A stretch of 64,000 nucleotides of DNA from Rhyacophila brunnea (Eukaryota > Arthropoda > Insecta > Trichoptera > Rhyacophilidae), in contig JAGYXB010000051.1 in the NCBI GenBank assembly GCA_022495005.1, positions 186,001 to 250,000 of the forward strand, read 5' to 3'. The notes beneath the pieces are model-generated. The model worked only from the letters and a program-made list of their open reading frames with translations. It made no database searches and was not told where the DNA came from. This document shows positions 36,986-49,142 of this stretch, in pieces. Both the position numbers and the translations under genes were made by a program. How positions within the stretch are numbered: position 1 is the first letter of the stretch; each line of letters begins with the position of its first letter.

Positions 36986-38775
36986 CAAGTAAAATAGTGA
37001 CCAAGTTGATTCATTCCAAAGTTGAAATACTATTATAAATTCCAAAGGTTTAAATAATTATTGCCTAAATATTTTCCTTCAAATGAATTCAGATCAAAAG
37101 AGGACAGTAGGTGGAGATAATAATGATTCAGCTACTCAGAAAATAGTAGATTATAATATATTAATTTATATCTGGCATTTGCTATCGGACAATTCAAAAG
37201 AATTCTAAATATCAAATAATATTATAAGTGAAACAAAATAAACATTACGTATTCATGAATTATAATATTAGCAGTGAATTGTATTTTTAATACAATATAA
37301 TGCAATAAGTAATAGTAGGTATATGAGTAAGTATTTCTTATTTAATAATTTTATTTTAGAAAAAAAAATATCGTACGGTAATTCTGTGTAGAGATTTTTA
37401 TACTTTTCTGTAGAACAGTTTGATAATGTGAAATATAATAAAGTTGTAACCGCCAACAATATGATATTTTGATAAATATATAGAAAATTGCAGGAAAATA
37501 TATCTTTGGCTGTTTGTATTTCTTTAAAAGCATGTAATATTTTATGGAAAGCTCCCGCTGATTTGATTATAATAGAGTGAAAATTTGAAACAACCGAGGA
37601 AACCGTTCTTCAAATTTGATGAAAATTGTATTATACAATATGAGTCATAATGTGTCTTATTCCTAAGTAGTAACTTATCTGAGCACAGTATTTCAAATTT
37701 CGAATAATATATTCTCCATTTCTAAAATGATGGCACATAAACGTTAATGCATTTCTATGATGACACACCATTATTAAAATATTAAATGTAGGCGGGGTGC
37801 AAACAATATGTGATAGTTTAACTATACACCATACTACATAATCCGTACAACCTCATCCTGGTGCACTATAGTACAAAAGTTTATCACGTAATAACGAGTT
37901 CCGTATAATAATAGTTAGTACAACCCCAATTAAGGCATTCTTAGTACCGTGAAACCACATAACAGCGGGGCAAGACGGCTAATCGAATCGGGTCTTGAGA
38001 TTCCTCAGGGTCTCCCCCTGTAGCTTGTATCATCTCCTTCGGCATCAACTTCTCCCGCCATCTTGGACCGGAAGTTTTAGTTTTCGATCTACTTCCGGCT
38101 ACGCGGCCGTACTGGCTATTTTGGATTAATCGCGGAAGGGGTAGTAATATCTTGTATTTTCATGTATAATCTGACTATTATTATTTCATAACAGTTGAAG
38201 ATAACGAATCGGATAGCGATACTCATTTATAGGTTAAGTATAATGTGGTGTGAATGTAATCTCATACCTTTATAATATTAAATATCACAAAACTCAATCA
38301 GTTTAACCACGGTTTTCCAAAGTGGAGTATATTATAGCAATGGAAAGATACCATGCTAGGCGGTTATTTAAAGCCTACCACATTAAGAAAATATAAATCT
38401 AAATAAAATTGTATAGGTAAAAAATACCAACAGTGTACAGAAATCTATTTATTCTCTAAGCAGATAAGCCGTCCTTCTCTAATGGAATTTAAATACACAT
38501 AGGATATAGATGATAGGATATGATAATATATTCAAGTTATATACACACATAAAAATAAAGGTTTATTATAATCAAAAGTATTTTCTGTATAACCGAACAG
38601 TACCGTATTTTCTTATGAAGTTTGATGGTGTTTGTCCTTGAGATTTGACAACCGTCTATTTCAATGTAAACTCCTAATATTACTACCTACTTACTTATTT
38701 CACCCTGTCACTTCCCTCTGTCTACCATCACGCTTCCTGCCATTTCAGACCTGCAGCGCGTATATCACTTTTAAA
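36986..38775. other. Intergenic, with GC-rich patch at 37960-38150
   Basis: The patch (CTTCCGGCTACGCGGCC region) has no coding or repeat match that I recognise. The remainder is AT-rich. Confidence 0.4.
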
Positions 38776-38779
38776 GCAC

Positions 38780-39640
38780 TGATGCAAGGTGAAAGAGTGC
38801 TGGCCATGGTGACGGGACAAATGAGGTTATGCCATAAGGGTACGGAGTATCGCACTCTCTGGTGGCACCCGGAACACATATCCCAGTCACGTGAAGCGTC
38901 TCTTCATGATTACTTTAATCACCGAGGGCAGCCATGTCCGCTCACGAACTCAAGTGTTTGTCACGCGGTCATGTCAATGTACCCCTAAGATTCAGCAAAA
39001 CATCGATTCTCAAAACTCAAAAACTAGGACCTGTGTAGCTTAATAAGATGCAACGTCTCACAGCCATACGGGGGCACAGGAAGTACGCACGCGTTGAACA
39101 AACGGCATTTGGTCCTGACAGAATACAGCCTTGACCTCCATGTGACTCCGAGTTGACTAAATGCAATACACCCGTGCGGATTCCAAGTTTACTGAAAAGA
39201 TTGCTATCGTTGGCAACTGTGGCATCTAAGTATTTGAACCTGGTCACCAGCTCCACGGTTACCTCCAACCATTTGATTGGTCAAACACAACTGCATCATC
39301 GGCGTACTCCAAAGCGCACAATCTTTCTTCGCATACTTCGGTTACGTTATCATGATGTCGGCGTATCCCACTATTGGAGTAAACCGTTTTACGCATTATG
39401 AAATCCATCATGATGATAAAATAAAATGCGCAAGTACACAGCCTTTCTTGACTCCTGACGTGATTTAGAAGAGGTCAGAGGATATTCCAGCTGCTCTCGC
39501 GCGGCACTAGGCATTGGTTTAGAGAGCATTGGCGACCAATTTCCGTGGAACACCATAACCCAGCAAAATCTGCCGAAGAGAGTCACGGTGAGGGCTTTCA
39601 AATGCCTTTTCATTATCCACGATGCAGCACGTGAGAGGTA
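38780..39640 (-). pseudogene. RTE-like reverse transcriptase relic, multiple frames
   Basis: From high to low coordinates on the minus strand: a SLRQILLGYGV-like palm segment with many breaks (39389-39613), then VELVTRFKYLDATVANDSN (the FKYLG signature, 39017-39268), then RRFTWLGYVFRVPPESA (the RWLGHV.RMP signature, near 38880). Order and spacing fit a single decayed element. Confidence 0.65.
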
Positions 39641-39644
39641 TTTA

Positions 39645-40315
39645 TATACATCACTTGAGACTTGAAATGTGCTTTAATCAGGACAAAAACACTCTGTTGC
39701 GCACACATATTTACTTAAAATAAATAAATCGCATTGGTAATAATTTAAAACTACGTTGAACAATTTCCTATATATTATATAAAGGAAACTTTCATTTTGT
39801 TACGTGTAAAAGCTCTAAGATACTAATTAAATGCCACATGTAACGGTTTTCCTTAATTATGACGCCAAATGTGCAAATGTGTAAGTGGCTATGTATGTTC
39901 GAAAGGGCGTCGACCGCCGCCCACATTATGACGTCATTAGTGCCATTATCACGGACCAAAGGGTTCGCATGGGTCCCGCTACTAATGAAGAAATGTATCT
40001 GGCCGCCCATATCTTCCCTCCTACCCAGATCACGACACATTCCGCCCTTAACGGCGTATTATGAAAGGCAAATATTGCGAGATGTTCTGAAATAAGTACT
40101 TCTGGCATTTTCATATATGTACATATCTCTATTGATAGTAGTGCAGTCAGACAGGTAGGTACGTTCTTATACATAACCATTTAGTTAAAGTCGATACGCA
40201 ACAAGTCAATGTATATAATATACTCTTTATTTACTGTTATTCATCAGTAGAAAGATATTACATTAACCTTACATAATTTGGATATTACCTCAAAAATATA
40301 GTTAAGTTTAAAAAA
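39645..40315. other. Intergenic; GC-richer open stretch at 39860-40095
   Basis: Open on both strands (78 and 82 codons) with no recognised family; contains TGACGTCA at about 39930. Function unknown. Confidence 0.3.
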
Positions 40316-40317
40316 AT

Positions 40318-40405
40318 TTGACGCCGAACAGGACTCGAACATCGGATTTCAGCTAATATGATTTACCAATTTTAACATCTGCATCCTAGCTTATTAAGAC
40401 GAAAT
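40318..40405 (-). mobile_element. tRNA-derived SINE head
   Basis: The reverse complement has box B GTTCGAGTCC and an upstream ATTGGTAAATCATATTAGC box A region. It reads as a SINE, not a functional tRNA. Confidence 0.5.
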
Positions 40406-40559
40406 TAACTAAAAGGTTTGCTAGTATATTCAAAAAAGAATTTTAAATGCATAATAAAGTATTAAAAACAATCATAATTTACTTTTTTTTTTTAAATATA
40501 TTACTTTGGTCAGTCATAAAAAATTGTCACATAATGTGTTATTTATTTTAATAATATTT

Positions 40560-40830
40560 ATCTTCTTCTTTTGTCGCATCCATGCAAGACATTCACATCT
40601 AAATCCAATCGACACCTTGATCACCGTAATAGCCGTCTTATTAGTTTTAAACATATCATTGATGATGCAGCTGAATGCAATGTGCGGACAGATCATCACT
40701 CGTTCTGCAATTTTCTCTGTGCCATATTTGCAGTTGCAACAATCATTGGAATATCTCGTCTTCTTCGTATTATTTTAGTTCTTGTTACTACTGCGTACTT
40801 AGTGCTGCATATCCCCAGATGAGAGCTTTT
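40560..40830 (-). pseudogene. Very degenerate reverse-transcriptase-like remnant (tentative)
   Basis: The minus-strand frame CSTKYAVVTRTKIIRRRRD, then a shifted frame with INDMFKTNKTAITVIKVS, faintly follows the KTKV...EIK.RI.MAK.AF.KK pattern upstream of RTE C-termini. The match is weak. Confidence 0.25.
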
Positions 40831-40856
40831 CAATGGACACCAATGAGAAGGTTGTA

Positions 40857-41106
40857 TGTGTCGCTAGATTTCAAAATCAGCCAAGTCCATAATGGATGAA
40901 TAGGAGAAAAACAGCTTTTTTGTTTTCTCAAGTACATCGTCACGAGGGTGAAAGTTTATATTATTTCGATTATAGAATATTTAAAATTAATAAGTTCCAC
41001 ATTTCGATAATGCAGAATTGTTTGAAAGCAGTAGGTCTCCAGCAATTCACAAAAGAGTCGAAAATACGTAAAGGTGGAATTGGCTGATTTTGAAATCTAG
41101 CAACAC
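40857..41106. mobile_element. MITE family E, copy 1
   Basis: Terminal inverted repeats GTGTCGCTAGATTTCAAAAT and ATTTTGAAATCTAGCAACAC, extending into CAGCCAAGTCCA / TGGAATTGGCTG. About 250 bp. Confidence 0.85.
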
Positions 41107-41826
41107 GTATAGTCACATCTCTTGGGTTACATTGTTATTTTTTCCACTGCAGACAACTCAAAGATCTCATTGGATGATTTAAGTAAGCTTTTTTTGGATT
41201 TCAGACGTAATTGCGACGATAGTGTTTTTCCATGTATTAATGAATCCAATTGAATGTCATCGTTATCTAGCTATCAGCAAATATCTGGTGAAGAACTTTA
41301 ACGCTTCGCGTGAAAGGGTACACATTTTTTAAAGTCATAAGTCATTGATAGACATTTCCTCAACATATAAGGTCTGTTATCTAGATCCTACTTACATTAA
41401 AAAAGCTTATTTTATATTTGTATTATTATTGTTACATCAGTATTTTATTAATAGTTCTTGAATTGTATAAAAGTGTATTTTAAAAGTAAATAAGTCGCGT
41501 GTTACAAGATATTACAAAATATATTATATAGAAGGTACTAAATTATTTTGAAGCCCCTCCAAATAAAACATAAGTACCAATAACCAACGTACCCATAAAC
41601 ATACCACATAAGCGTAAAATTTGATAGTTTTAACTGAAAATATTATATAGTTAGAGCAACGCAGAGCGAGAGCAAATAATATGCTTCATATAAGAGCAGT
41701 CGTAAATAATAACTGAATTTGTCTTATGTAATTCGTGCGCAATAGAAAAAATCACAATCTACGCAATTTCAAGATTGAGTTGTTCCACTATAGTATTAAA
41801 CATATTATTATTAAAATTATTTTTTA
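41107..41826. other. Intergenic AT-rich sequence
   Basis: No gene or repeat recognised before the microsatellite. Confidence 0.5.
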
Positions 41827-42018
<192 letters not shown>

Positions 42019-42020
<2 letters not shown>

Positions 42021-42575
42021 AGCCTGAATCTATCCACTGCTGGATGAAGGCCTCTTCAAGCTGCTTCCACTTCTCTCGGTCCTGTGCATTGCGTTGCCAC
42101 GTACTTCCGCAGAACTTTATCATTTCATCGATCCAGCGGCCTCTAGGTCTACCTTGCGGACGTTTTGTACTTCTTGGATACCACTGTATGACTAGATTTG
42201 TCCAACGATTGTCTCTTCTTCGAGCTATGGTCCAGCCCATCTCCATTTAAGGCTATTAATAAACTCTATTACATCGCAAACCCTTGTCTGCTTCCTTATT
42301 CACTCATTCCTCTTTTTGTCCTTTCGCGTTATGCCCAGCATGCACCTCTCCATACCACGTTGTGCTACTTTAAGTTTCTGGATCTTTCATTTACTTAGGG
42401 TCCATGTTTCACACGCATATGTGATCACGGGAAGCACACACTGATTGAACACTTTGCGCTTTAGGCATATATATGATAATATACTCGTCCAAAATTTATC
42501 CATCCGCGATACAAAGTCACGATTGAAAAACGCCATGGAAAACGTAATCCACCATGTCAGTATTACTATTAACAA
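42019..42575 (-). pseudogene. RTE-like retrotransposon, reverse transcriptase C-terminus to stop, three frames
   Basis: Minus strand: NQCVLPVITYACETWTLSK (42387-42575), then a shifted frame with RGMERCMLGITRKDKKRNE and LKWRWAG, then 42019-42246 with KRPQGRPRGRWIDEMIKF, AQDREKW and a QQWIDSG end at TGA. These are the standard C-terminal signatures of RTE-type endonuclease-reverse transcriptases. At least two frameshifts make it dead. Confidence 0.8.
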
Positions 42576-42674
42576 TAAGACCTGAATATACTATGTCATC
42601 TTGCACTCGGTGGTGAGGCTACGTTTGCGTAATAAACATCGCATGTCGTTGAGGGCGCTAAGTGACAATTTATC

Positions 42675-42740
42675 ATGTCCGCTTTCAAGAAGGTGCTTTC
42701 CGTTTCCGTCGTTATGGTGGCCGCGATGGCGCCCTACAAG
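42675..42740 (+). CDS. Possible orphan signal-peptide exon
   Basis: ATG at 42675 opens MSAFKKVLSVSVVMVAAMAP plus YK and meets GTAATG at 42741, in phase 0. A lysine pair followed by a 13-residue hydrophobic run and small residues is a textbook secretory signal, and short first exons of this kind are common in secreted insect proteins. No downstream partner exon was recognised. The hydrophobic run may be accidental. Confidence 0.25.
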
Positions 42741-42744
42741 GTAA

Positions 42745-43255
42745 TGCCATTTGCATGAGGCCTCCGGGGGCACCCCCTCGACCCCCAACCAACCTTTTAC
42801 TTACGTGGATTATCATATTGTCCACTTGTGTCATATTACATATTTCTCAATTTGTGCCTAACGGAGATATTACCCTGACAGCCTTTTTTTTTAATATTAT
42901 TTTGTTTTGCTCCAAAATTTTGTTTATCTAATAAACTATATACGCTGTAATGCATGTTTTACTAATGTTAAGTTTAAGCTATACTTGAGTAAAAATTGAA
43001 CGAGATAGAAATTTCGATTTTATTTATAAAACATAGGTATTATTAATTTTTTTTACAAAAAATATAACATTTTCAATGTTCTATATCTACTTACGCGTAG
43101 AAAACAACACAGGTAATCTAGGAATTAAGGTAAGTGCCTGTTATTGGTACCTTAATTTTATTCAAACTACGAAAACTGATTGGAAATTTTGACGCAATTT
43201 CTAAAGTACTTCAGCTATATGAGTACTAGTTAATTTCGTTCTAATTAGATATGAC
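42745..43255. other. Intergenic sequence
   Basis: GC-rich up to about 42800, then AT-rich. No exon identified that would extend the 42675 candidate. Confidence 0.4.
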
Positions 43256-43257
43256 GT

Positions 43258-43660
43258 AAGGTGCTCAATTGATAAAGCATATTGAGCAAAATCCAATGGA
43301 TGCGGCTTCGTGTCCCGCCCAGCGTCGTAATAAATTGTGATGCTACATTTCAAAATCAGCCAAGTCCACCTTTAGGTATTTTTGACTTTTTTTATGAATT
43401 GCTGAAGAACTACTGCTTTCTAACATTTCTGCATTATCAAAATGTGGAATTTATTAATTTTAAATATTCTATACTCGAAATAATATATACTTTCACCCTT
43501 GTGATTGTGTATTTTAGAAAACAAAAAGCTGTTTTTCTCCTATTCATCTATTATGAACTTGGCTGATTTTGAAATCTAGCGACACAATTTATATATTATA
43601 TTTTTAGTAGATATTATATTATAATCTGGGGTGTTGTCAAATTATGTATATTCAGTATAT
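43258..43660 (+). mobile_element. tRNA-derived SINE split by MITE family E
   Basis: Head GTGCTCAATTGATAAAGC and a degenerate box B (GGCTTCGTGTCCC) at 43261-43320. The tail GTTGTCAAATTATGTAT resumes after 43590. Confidence 0.55.
43333..43590. mobile_element. MITE family E, copy 2, nested in SINE
   Basis: Inverted ends AATTGTGATGCTACATTTC and GAAATCTAGCGACACAATT, each flanked by TA. Confidence 0.8.
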
Positions 43661-44153
43661 ATTATAGGTGGGTACTGCTCGTATATGTTAGACTTGCTGT
43701 GTATTTCTTTTTCATTTTATTCATCTGTGCGACACCCAGTTGTAAGTCGTCTAGTTACCTTGGCGTCCAGTCAGTGGCGCCGAAACGAAGAAAATTGAAA
43801 AAAGATAAATAATAATAATATTGTGATACATAAAGCAAACGTTCTTGATATATTTTCCTAAATTTCTAAATAACAAACGGAAAACAAGTACACAAAACAA
43901 CACATTACGTTCCATTTAGTTAAGGATCAAATTTCTATTCATCTGATAACAATTAATATTTTGTTTCTGTAAAGCACACTCTAAGTTACTTAGATACTGG
44001 CATATAAAACACGCATATGCCTTCAACAGATTTATTTGGATCACGTAAAAAAAATGAACACATGCCAGTGGAATCAAATATCCGCGATATTGGGCATAGT
44101 CATACGGAACTTATGATGAACTTATTTATTGCACATTTTGCAAAGTAGTAATG
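43661..44153. other. Intergenic, with a MITE family A end-like trace
   Basis: At 43728-43795, ACACCCAGTTGT and GTGGCGCCG recall the double-box ends of family A. Otherwise AT-rich. Confidence 0.4.
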
Positions 44154-44513
44154 CAATTACATTGAGCTACATTACGAGCTGTTTGTTGGCGAATTTACAA
44201 TCTGTTTCTAAAGTCACCCAGTGTAATCATTGAACAAGCTAACAAGCAGATTGTAAACAATCTTCAGAGAAAAGTTGAAAGCCGGTCAACTTTACACGCT
44301 ACACGCTGGCGTGTGGGCCTACCGTGTCTGCGCAGTAGAGCGTAGTAGCAACCTCCCGGTAAAAAAATGAACTACGTTCTGCCAAAATAGTCGCTGGCTT
44401 GTGGCTTCTCAGTGAATGGAAAGTTTTGTGTGCCATCATCACAACCGCAGTAGCTGAATCGCCCGCTTTTAAATTCGCCAACAAACAGCTCGTAAAATAG
44501 CTCAATGTAATTG
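44154..44513. mobile_element. Foldback-like element with about 45-bp inverted ends
   Basis: CAATTACATTGAGCTACATT, CGAGCTGTTTGTTGG and CGAATTT at the left are mirrored at the right end (44469-44513). The GC-rich centre includes CTACACGCTGGCGTGTGG. No clear target duplication. Confidence 0.75.
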
Positions 44514-44689
44514 ACGTAGTGCAAAATATTTTCTTTATTTGGTTCCTAATTAGGTGACTTACAAAAAAATATTTCGTCGCATTTAATTATTAATCTGCAG
44601 AGTGAGTATCTGTTGTGACGAATAAAGATCAAATTTATGAATTGGGGTAAGTTTAAGCAATCTGTAGAGGCACAACCTCAAGGATTCCA

Positions 44690-44815
44690 TCACAGTGACC
44701 GGCCCTCCCTCACCATGCAGCGGTAGTACAAATGGGATTTACGCGCTGCAGGTCTTGCATGGCGGGCGGTACGAAAGCTGACGATGGACCAAGGGAAGTG
44801 GCGTCAACCTGTGTT
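44690..44815 (+). pseudogene. RTE-like reverse transcriptase, extreme C-terminal relic (plus strand)
   Basis: The frame YKWDLRAAGLAWRAVRKLTM, then DQGKWRQPVFNLC, follows the DLRAAGLTW..A..LA.DR.KWR pattern ending RTE-type proteins. It is the only reverse-transcriptase relic I see on the plus strand. Confidence 0.5.
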
Positions 44816-45254
44816 TAACCTATGCCTCAATGCTGGGGCGTGGCAGGGTGAAGTAGCTTTAGTAGTTGTAGATATTATTATGCCCTATGTTATGTTATAC
44901 TATAAGTACATCAACATTAATTTCACGATCATATCAAATAAATATATTACATCATAAAAGAATATTATTATGAATGTTTTCAATTAAAAATATAAAATAT
45001 ATTTATATTTTGCTACATGTGATTAATATCCACGGTTATAGTGATTTTAATGTTAATTGTTTTCTAACAACATATATGTGTTCGGTAGAATTTTTATTTT
45101 TATTTTCAATTATATATATTATGATATAATTTTGTATTTCCAAGATATATGTTAAATGTTTATTTTTTCTTCAGGTATACTCTTCCCTATTCAATAAATG
45201 CATTATTGTATATTAGTTGAGCTTAATTTTTACACTATCATCACTAATCATTAA

Positions 45255-45905
45255 TGAAACGATTATATAAAGCCTATATAAAGCCAGTCTACTTCTACGG
45301 CGTCAGCCCATCTCCTTCTTGGACGGCCTCTGGGTCTCTTCCGTTGGGGTAGCCACTTCGTCATGATCCTTGGCGCTCTAACTTCAGGCATTCTCTCCAC
45401 ATGTCCCGCCCATCGTAGTCTTTGGGACTTACAGTATCTTATGATTGTTTGCTGTTTAATCGGCTCTTCCAACTCGTGGTTCATTTTTATTCTGTAGTTC
45501 CCATTTTCAATGTGGGTCCAAAGATTTTGCGGAGTGTTTTGCGCTCGAAGACAGCTAATTTGTTTTCCTCGTTTTGAGTTAAGCACCAAGTCTCACAGCC
45601 ATAAGTGACCACAACTGGCCTTATAATTGTTTTATAAATTAGAAGTTTACTTCGGCCTAGAATTTTTGACCCCACCAGTTGCTTGCAGGCATGCCAGCAT
45701 TTATTCCCGGAGATAAGGCGGATTTTTATCTCCTTTGCTGTCTTATTTTGGGTATTTAGGCTGGATCCGAGATACGTGAACTTGTCCACCTCTTCATATG
45801 CATGCTTTCCTATGTTTATATTCTGCAGCGGTACCTGATCGCCTGTGCTGACCATATACTTAGTGTTTCACTGGTTTATTTGCAGCCCAGCGTTTTCTGC
45901 TTTAT
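45255..45905 (-). pseudogene. RTE-like reverse transcriptase, C-terminal part with one frameshift
   Basis: Minus strand: frame 45487-45855 has EVDKFTYLGSSLN, IYKTIIRPVVVTYGCETW, VFERKTLRKIFGP. Frame 45263-45589 continues with HIENGNYRIKMNHELEE, LRWAGHVERMPE, RPRGRPRRRWADAVE. The switch lies near 45515-45525. Upstream of 45855 the frame continues through a stop (GLQINQ, stop, NTKYM). Better preserved than other relics, hence younger, but dead. Confidence 0.85.
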
Positions 45906-47215
45906 TATTTATGTATTTATTTTTTGAGGGCTTTAAAATATTGCGTTTTTTTTTTTTTGAAAAACACAGCCAACACAGTGTTTTAAATTATGTTAAAAAT
46001 AGAATGTTACTTTCTTGAATATTGTAAAACACTCATTGAATAAAAAGGTATGTATTTTATTTATATAATATATACTTAAATCTCATTAATATTATAAATT
46101 GTAATAACTATTTTGTAGGTAATGTATTTTTTTCAATTTGTTATTAGTAAGTATAAACTTGTTAAAAATTTGTGCGTGTGTAGCTATATGTTAGAATTAC
46201 TCCCTGTTTGTGATGATCCAAACAGATAATGGCGCCACTTTATTATATTTTGTACCGCACTTTATTATTTACGGGAACAGTGATCTAAGTAGCCCATATG
46301 GCCCCTTTTTGACGTAATGCTAAAGCATTGTAAAAAAATTACATGCTTAAAAAAGCATTAATTATAAATTATTCACATAACTTATAGAAAATAGAGATAA
46401 TTTTATCACACGTGCGATTGTGATTTATTTTCAATGTGTATGTATTAATTTATTATCCGTTTGACAGAAAAAAACATTCACCTAGATTCAATACATACTC
46501 TGCAGTTATAAAATAATATTCTCAGATTTCCTTACTGTTTTGATTGAAATTAGTGATGCATGTTGCTTGTAATGGAAATAAGACAATTTCGTGTCGATTT
46601 TCTTCCCGCCAGTTGCCAGAAACGATGTATCCATCGACTTCTCGATCAAAAATGTCCCAGAAAGTGCATATAAATGGCGGGAATTTCGTGTAAAGAGATA
46701 GTTATGTAGAATTTTTATCGGCCAATCGGTTGCGTTACGATTTTACTTCTTCGTTTATTAAAATTACCCAAATGAAATATACTAAATTGTAAAGTGTTAA
46801 TGAGTGAAAGGCTAGCAAAAACTTCACTCCACTGTCGCTATCTAACTATTTTATCAATTTGTGATGAATTGATGTAAGTGAGTTTTTAAAGTTTTATTTG
46901 GTAACCGCATAACCTTCACAGTGAAACTTTACTATTCGAAATCATAGACAGATACCTATAGAAAATATGTAGGTATTTCAAACCTACAAAATATTACCAC
47001 TACTAATATGTAACATACTTATTTTTTGAGAGTTTATATTATTAATATCATCGACTGAAGGTATTTGATGGAATTTGAATTTAAATTCTAATAGATTTTA
47101 TGAGAGTACCATTCAATATTAATAATTAGATATTTTAATGTATCGTGTTTCGCCTTTCGGCATTTTATGCATACCTATCACACAATCCAAATCCAAAATG
47201 TCCCGAAATTTTGTA
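45906..47215. other. Intergenic sequence
   Basis: AT-rich. Around 46560-46730 a less AT-rich patch holds TTCCCGCC and GGCGGGAA words (E2F-site-like, possibly chance). No gene. Confidence 0.4.
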
Positions 47216-47885
47216 TATACGTATGCAATTGGCCGTATTATATTTCACCGTGAGATGTTGTATCGTAAATAGATGGCCGTATAATATTAAAATTAATAAG
47301 TTAGTATGTAAAATACTTACTTAAATACACTGGAATACAAGGGGGATCCAGAAGAAAATAGGTACCTAGGTAAGTAAATTAGAAATACAATCATAATATT
47401 ATATAATTTAGATAGCATTACTGGTAGATGCTCGAAAGGTTCAAGTCGTATCTGATAATAATGAGGTTATTATCAGACATTTGATACCAATCAATATCAA
47501 ATTAATGTTCTGATTAAATCTAAAAAATATATAACATTCTTCTTTTCTTCTTTGACCATGTCCGATCTAATAAGATCATATGGGCCTTCACAAGGTGGAG
47601 GTTTGTATTAACAGATTTAGTTTTTAAGAGAAATAGATGTCAGCCACTTGCTCAACCTATTAGGTATATATATTAGGTATAAATATTAGGTATATACTCA
47701 TACACAAATTGAAAAACAATAATTATGTGAAATTGCACGACACAGGATTCGAACCTAGGACCCACATTTGCAATACTCGATGATCAATAAGTATTTTTTT
47801 CTCGGTGCTATATGGTCATCAGCTCTTTCTTGTACAACACCTCATGGTGAAGTGTGCATTAGCGAAATGTAATCGTACAATTTAC
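47215..47885. mobile_element. MITE family C, copy 3, interrupted
   Basis: Left end with GTATTATATTTCACCGTGAG at 47235-47255 and right end with TGGTCATCAGCTCTTTC and GTGAAGTGTGCATTAGCG at 47810-47860. The middle is replaced by other sequence, including a SINE. A further end fragment lies at 50618-50680. Confidence 0.5.
47530..47762 (-). mobile_element. tRNA-derived SINE, same family as 56475-56710
   Basis: TTTGACCATGTCCGATC, AGGATTCGAACCTAGG (box B reversed), GCCACTTGCTCAACCTATTA. It is the reverse complement of the SINE at 56.5 kb. Confidence 0.75.
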
Positions 47886-47939
47886 ATGTATCAACTAAAA
47901 GCCATTTCTTTGGAATATAAATAGTTTAGTTTTTATTTT

Positions 47940-48065
47940 TATTAGTCGGCTCTGGTTCAGTGCTAAGGCGCTGGCTTTTCATCAACGGTATATTTCCCGG
48001 AGAGTTCACAATATATTATATATATGTGATTTTCTCAAAGTCTGGGTGTTTGTGATTTATTCACT
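47940..48065 (+). mobile_element. tRNA-derived SINE, same family as 5468
   Basis: Box A-like TGGTTCAGTGCTAAGGCGCT and the shared body GTGATTTTCTCAAAGTCTGG. Box B has decayed. Confidence 0.6.
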
Positions 48066-49134
48066 TCTATTTTCACTAGACTACTATAATTATGTTGTAT
48101 TTTTAATTAAATTAAAATATATATCTAGGTATTTTTATATTTTAATAAGTTCTAAAAATATTTTTTTTACATTAGGTAAGTTATGATTTTTTTATCGTTG
48201 AGTATTACAATAGGTACTACGAAAAATTCATAATAAATCATTCATATAAAAAAAATCGCGTGGATAATTTATATGCCGATTTTGTATGATACGTATGAGA
48301 GGGAACAATCGAGGCACTCAGTCGTATAATGGCAAGTGTATATGCAGCTAGTTAGGGACTAAATAAGTTTGTGCAACAATAGTGGACCAACAATGCGCCC
48401 TCGCCTCGTTTTGTTGGTGCATTTTTATGCACCAGTTAGTGTCTCCCGTAGACAGATATGATAGATGATATTTACATAGTTTACCAGTGGCAGGGTATTA
48501 TTTTTGATTACAATTTAAACAGGACAATTATTTATTAAAGTAATTCAGCTGTATTTTGTTATTACTCGTACTTAGACGAACGCATCCGAATCAATTCTTT
48601 TATACATATAATTATAATATCAGGAATTTTTTTTTTCGCTGATAATTTATAGTAAAAACATTATATTTAATGTTTTGCATAAGATATATATTCAAAATTA
48701 TTATAATAATATACTCGTTCGATTTTCCGTCAGTTCGCAAGTATAACGAAAAAGTGTATTTTTTAAACGTGATTAAACGGAATTTGAAAATTTTTCAAAA
48801 TCAAACAGTATAATTTTACATTTTTTATACAGTTTTATTTTTTAATTGTCATTTTTAAGATATTCCGTGTTATAAATATTTAACGTAACGCGTATAACAT
48901 ATAAAATATATAGTATGTCGGCTTATAAAGTCATGGATCTTGAGGTCTGGCAAATTCGCATATTGTTTTTTCAATGTGTTTTTAGGTCCAGAACATTGAC
49001 TTAATAGATTATACATAGATGAACATCCATTTCTTGTAAAAACAGAATAATCTGTTAATACAACCATCACTCTCTTGGCGTCCATTTCTTTGCTTATTAT
49101 CGAACATGCCATCGAAAAAGTGTTCAATATGCCT
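48066..49134. other. Intergenic AT-rich sequence
   Basis: Nothing recognised. The minus-strand frames at 48870-49203 partly overlap the next MITE and look random. Confidence 0.5.
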
Positions 49135-49142
49135 GTTATCAG

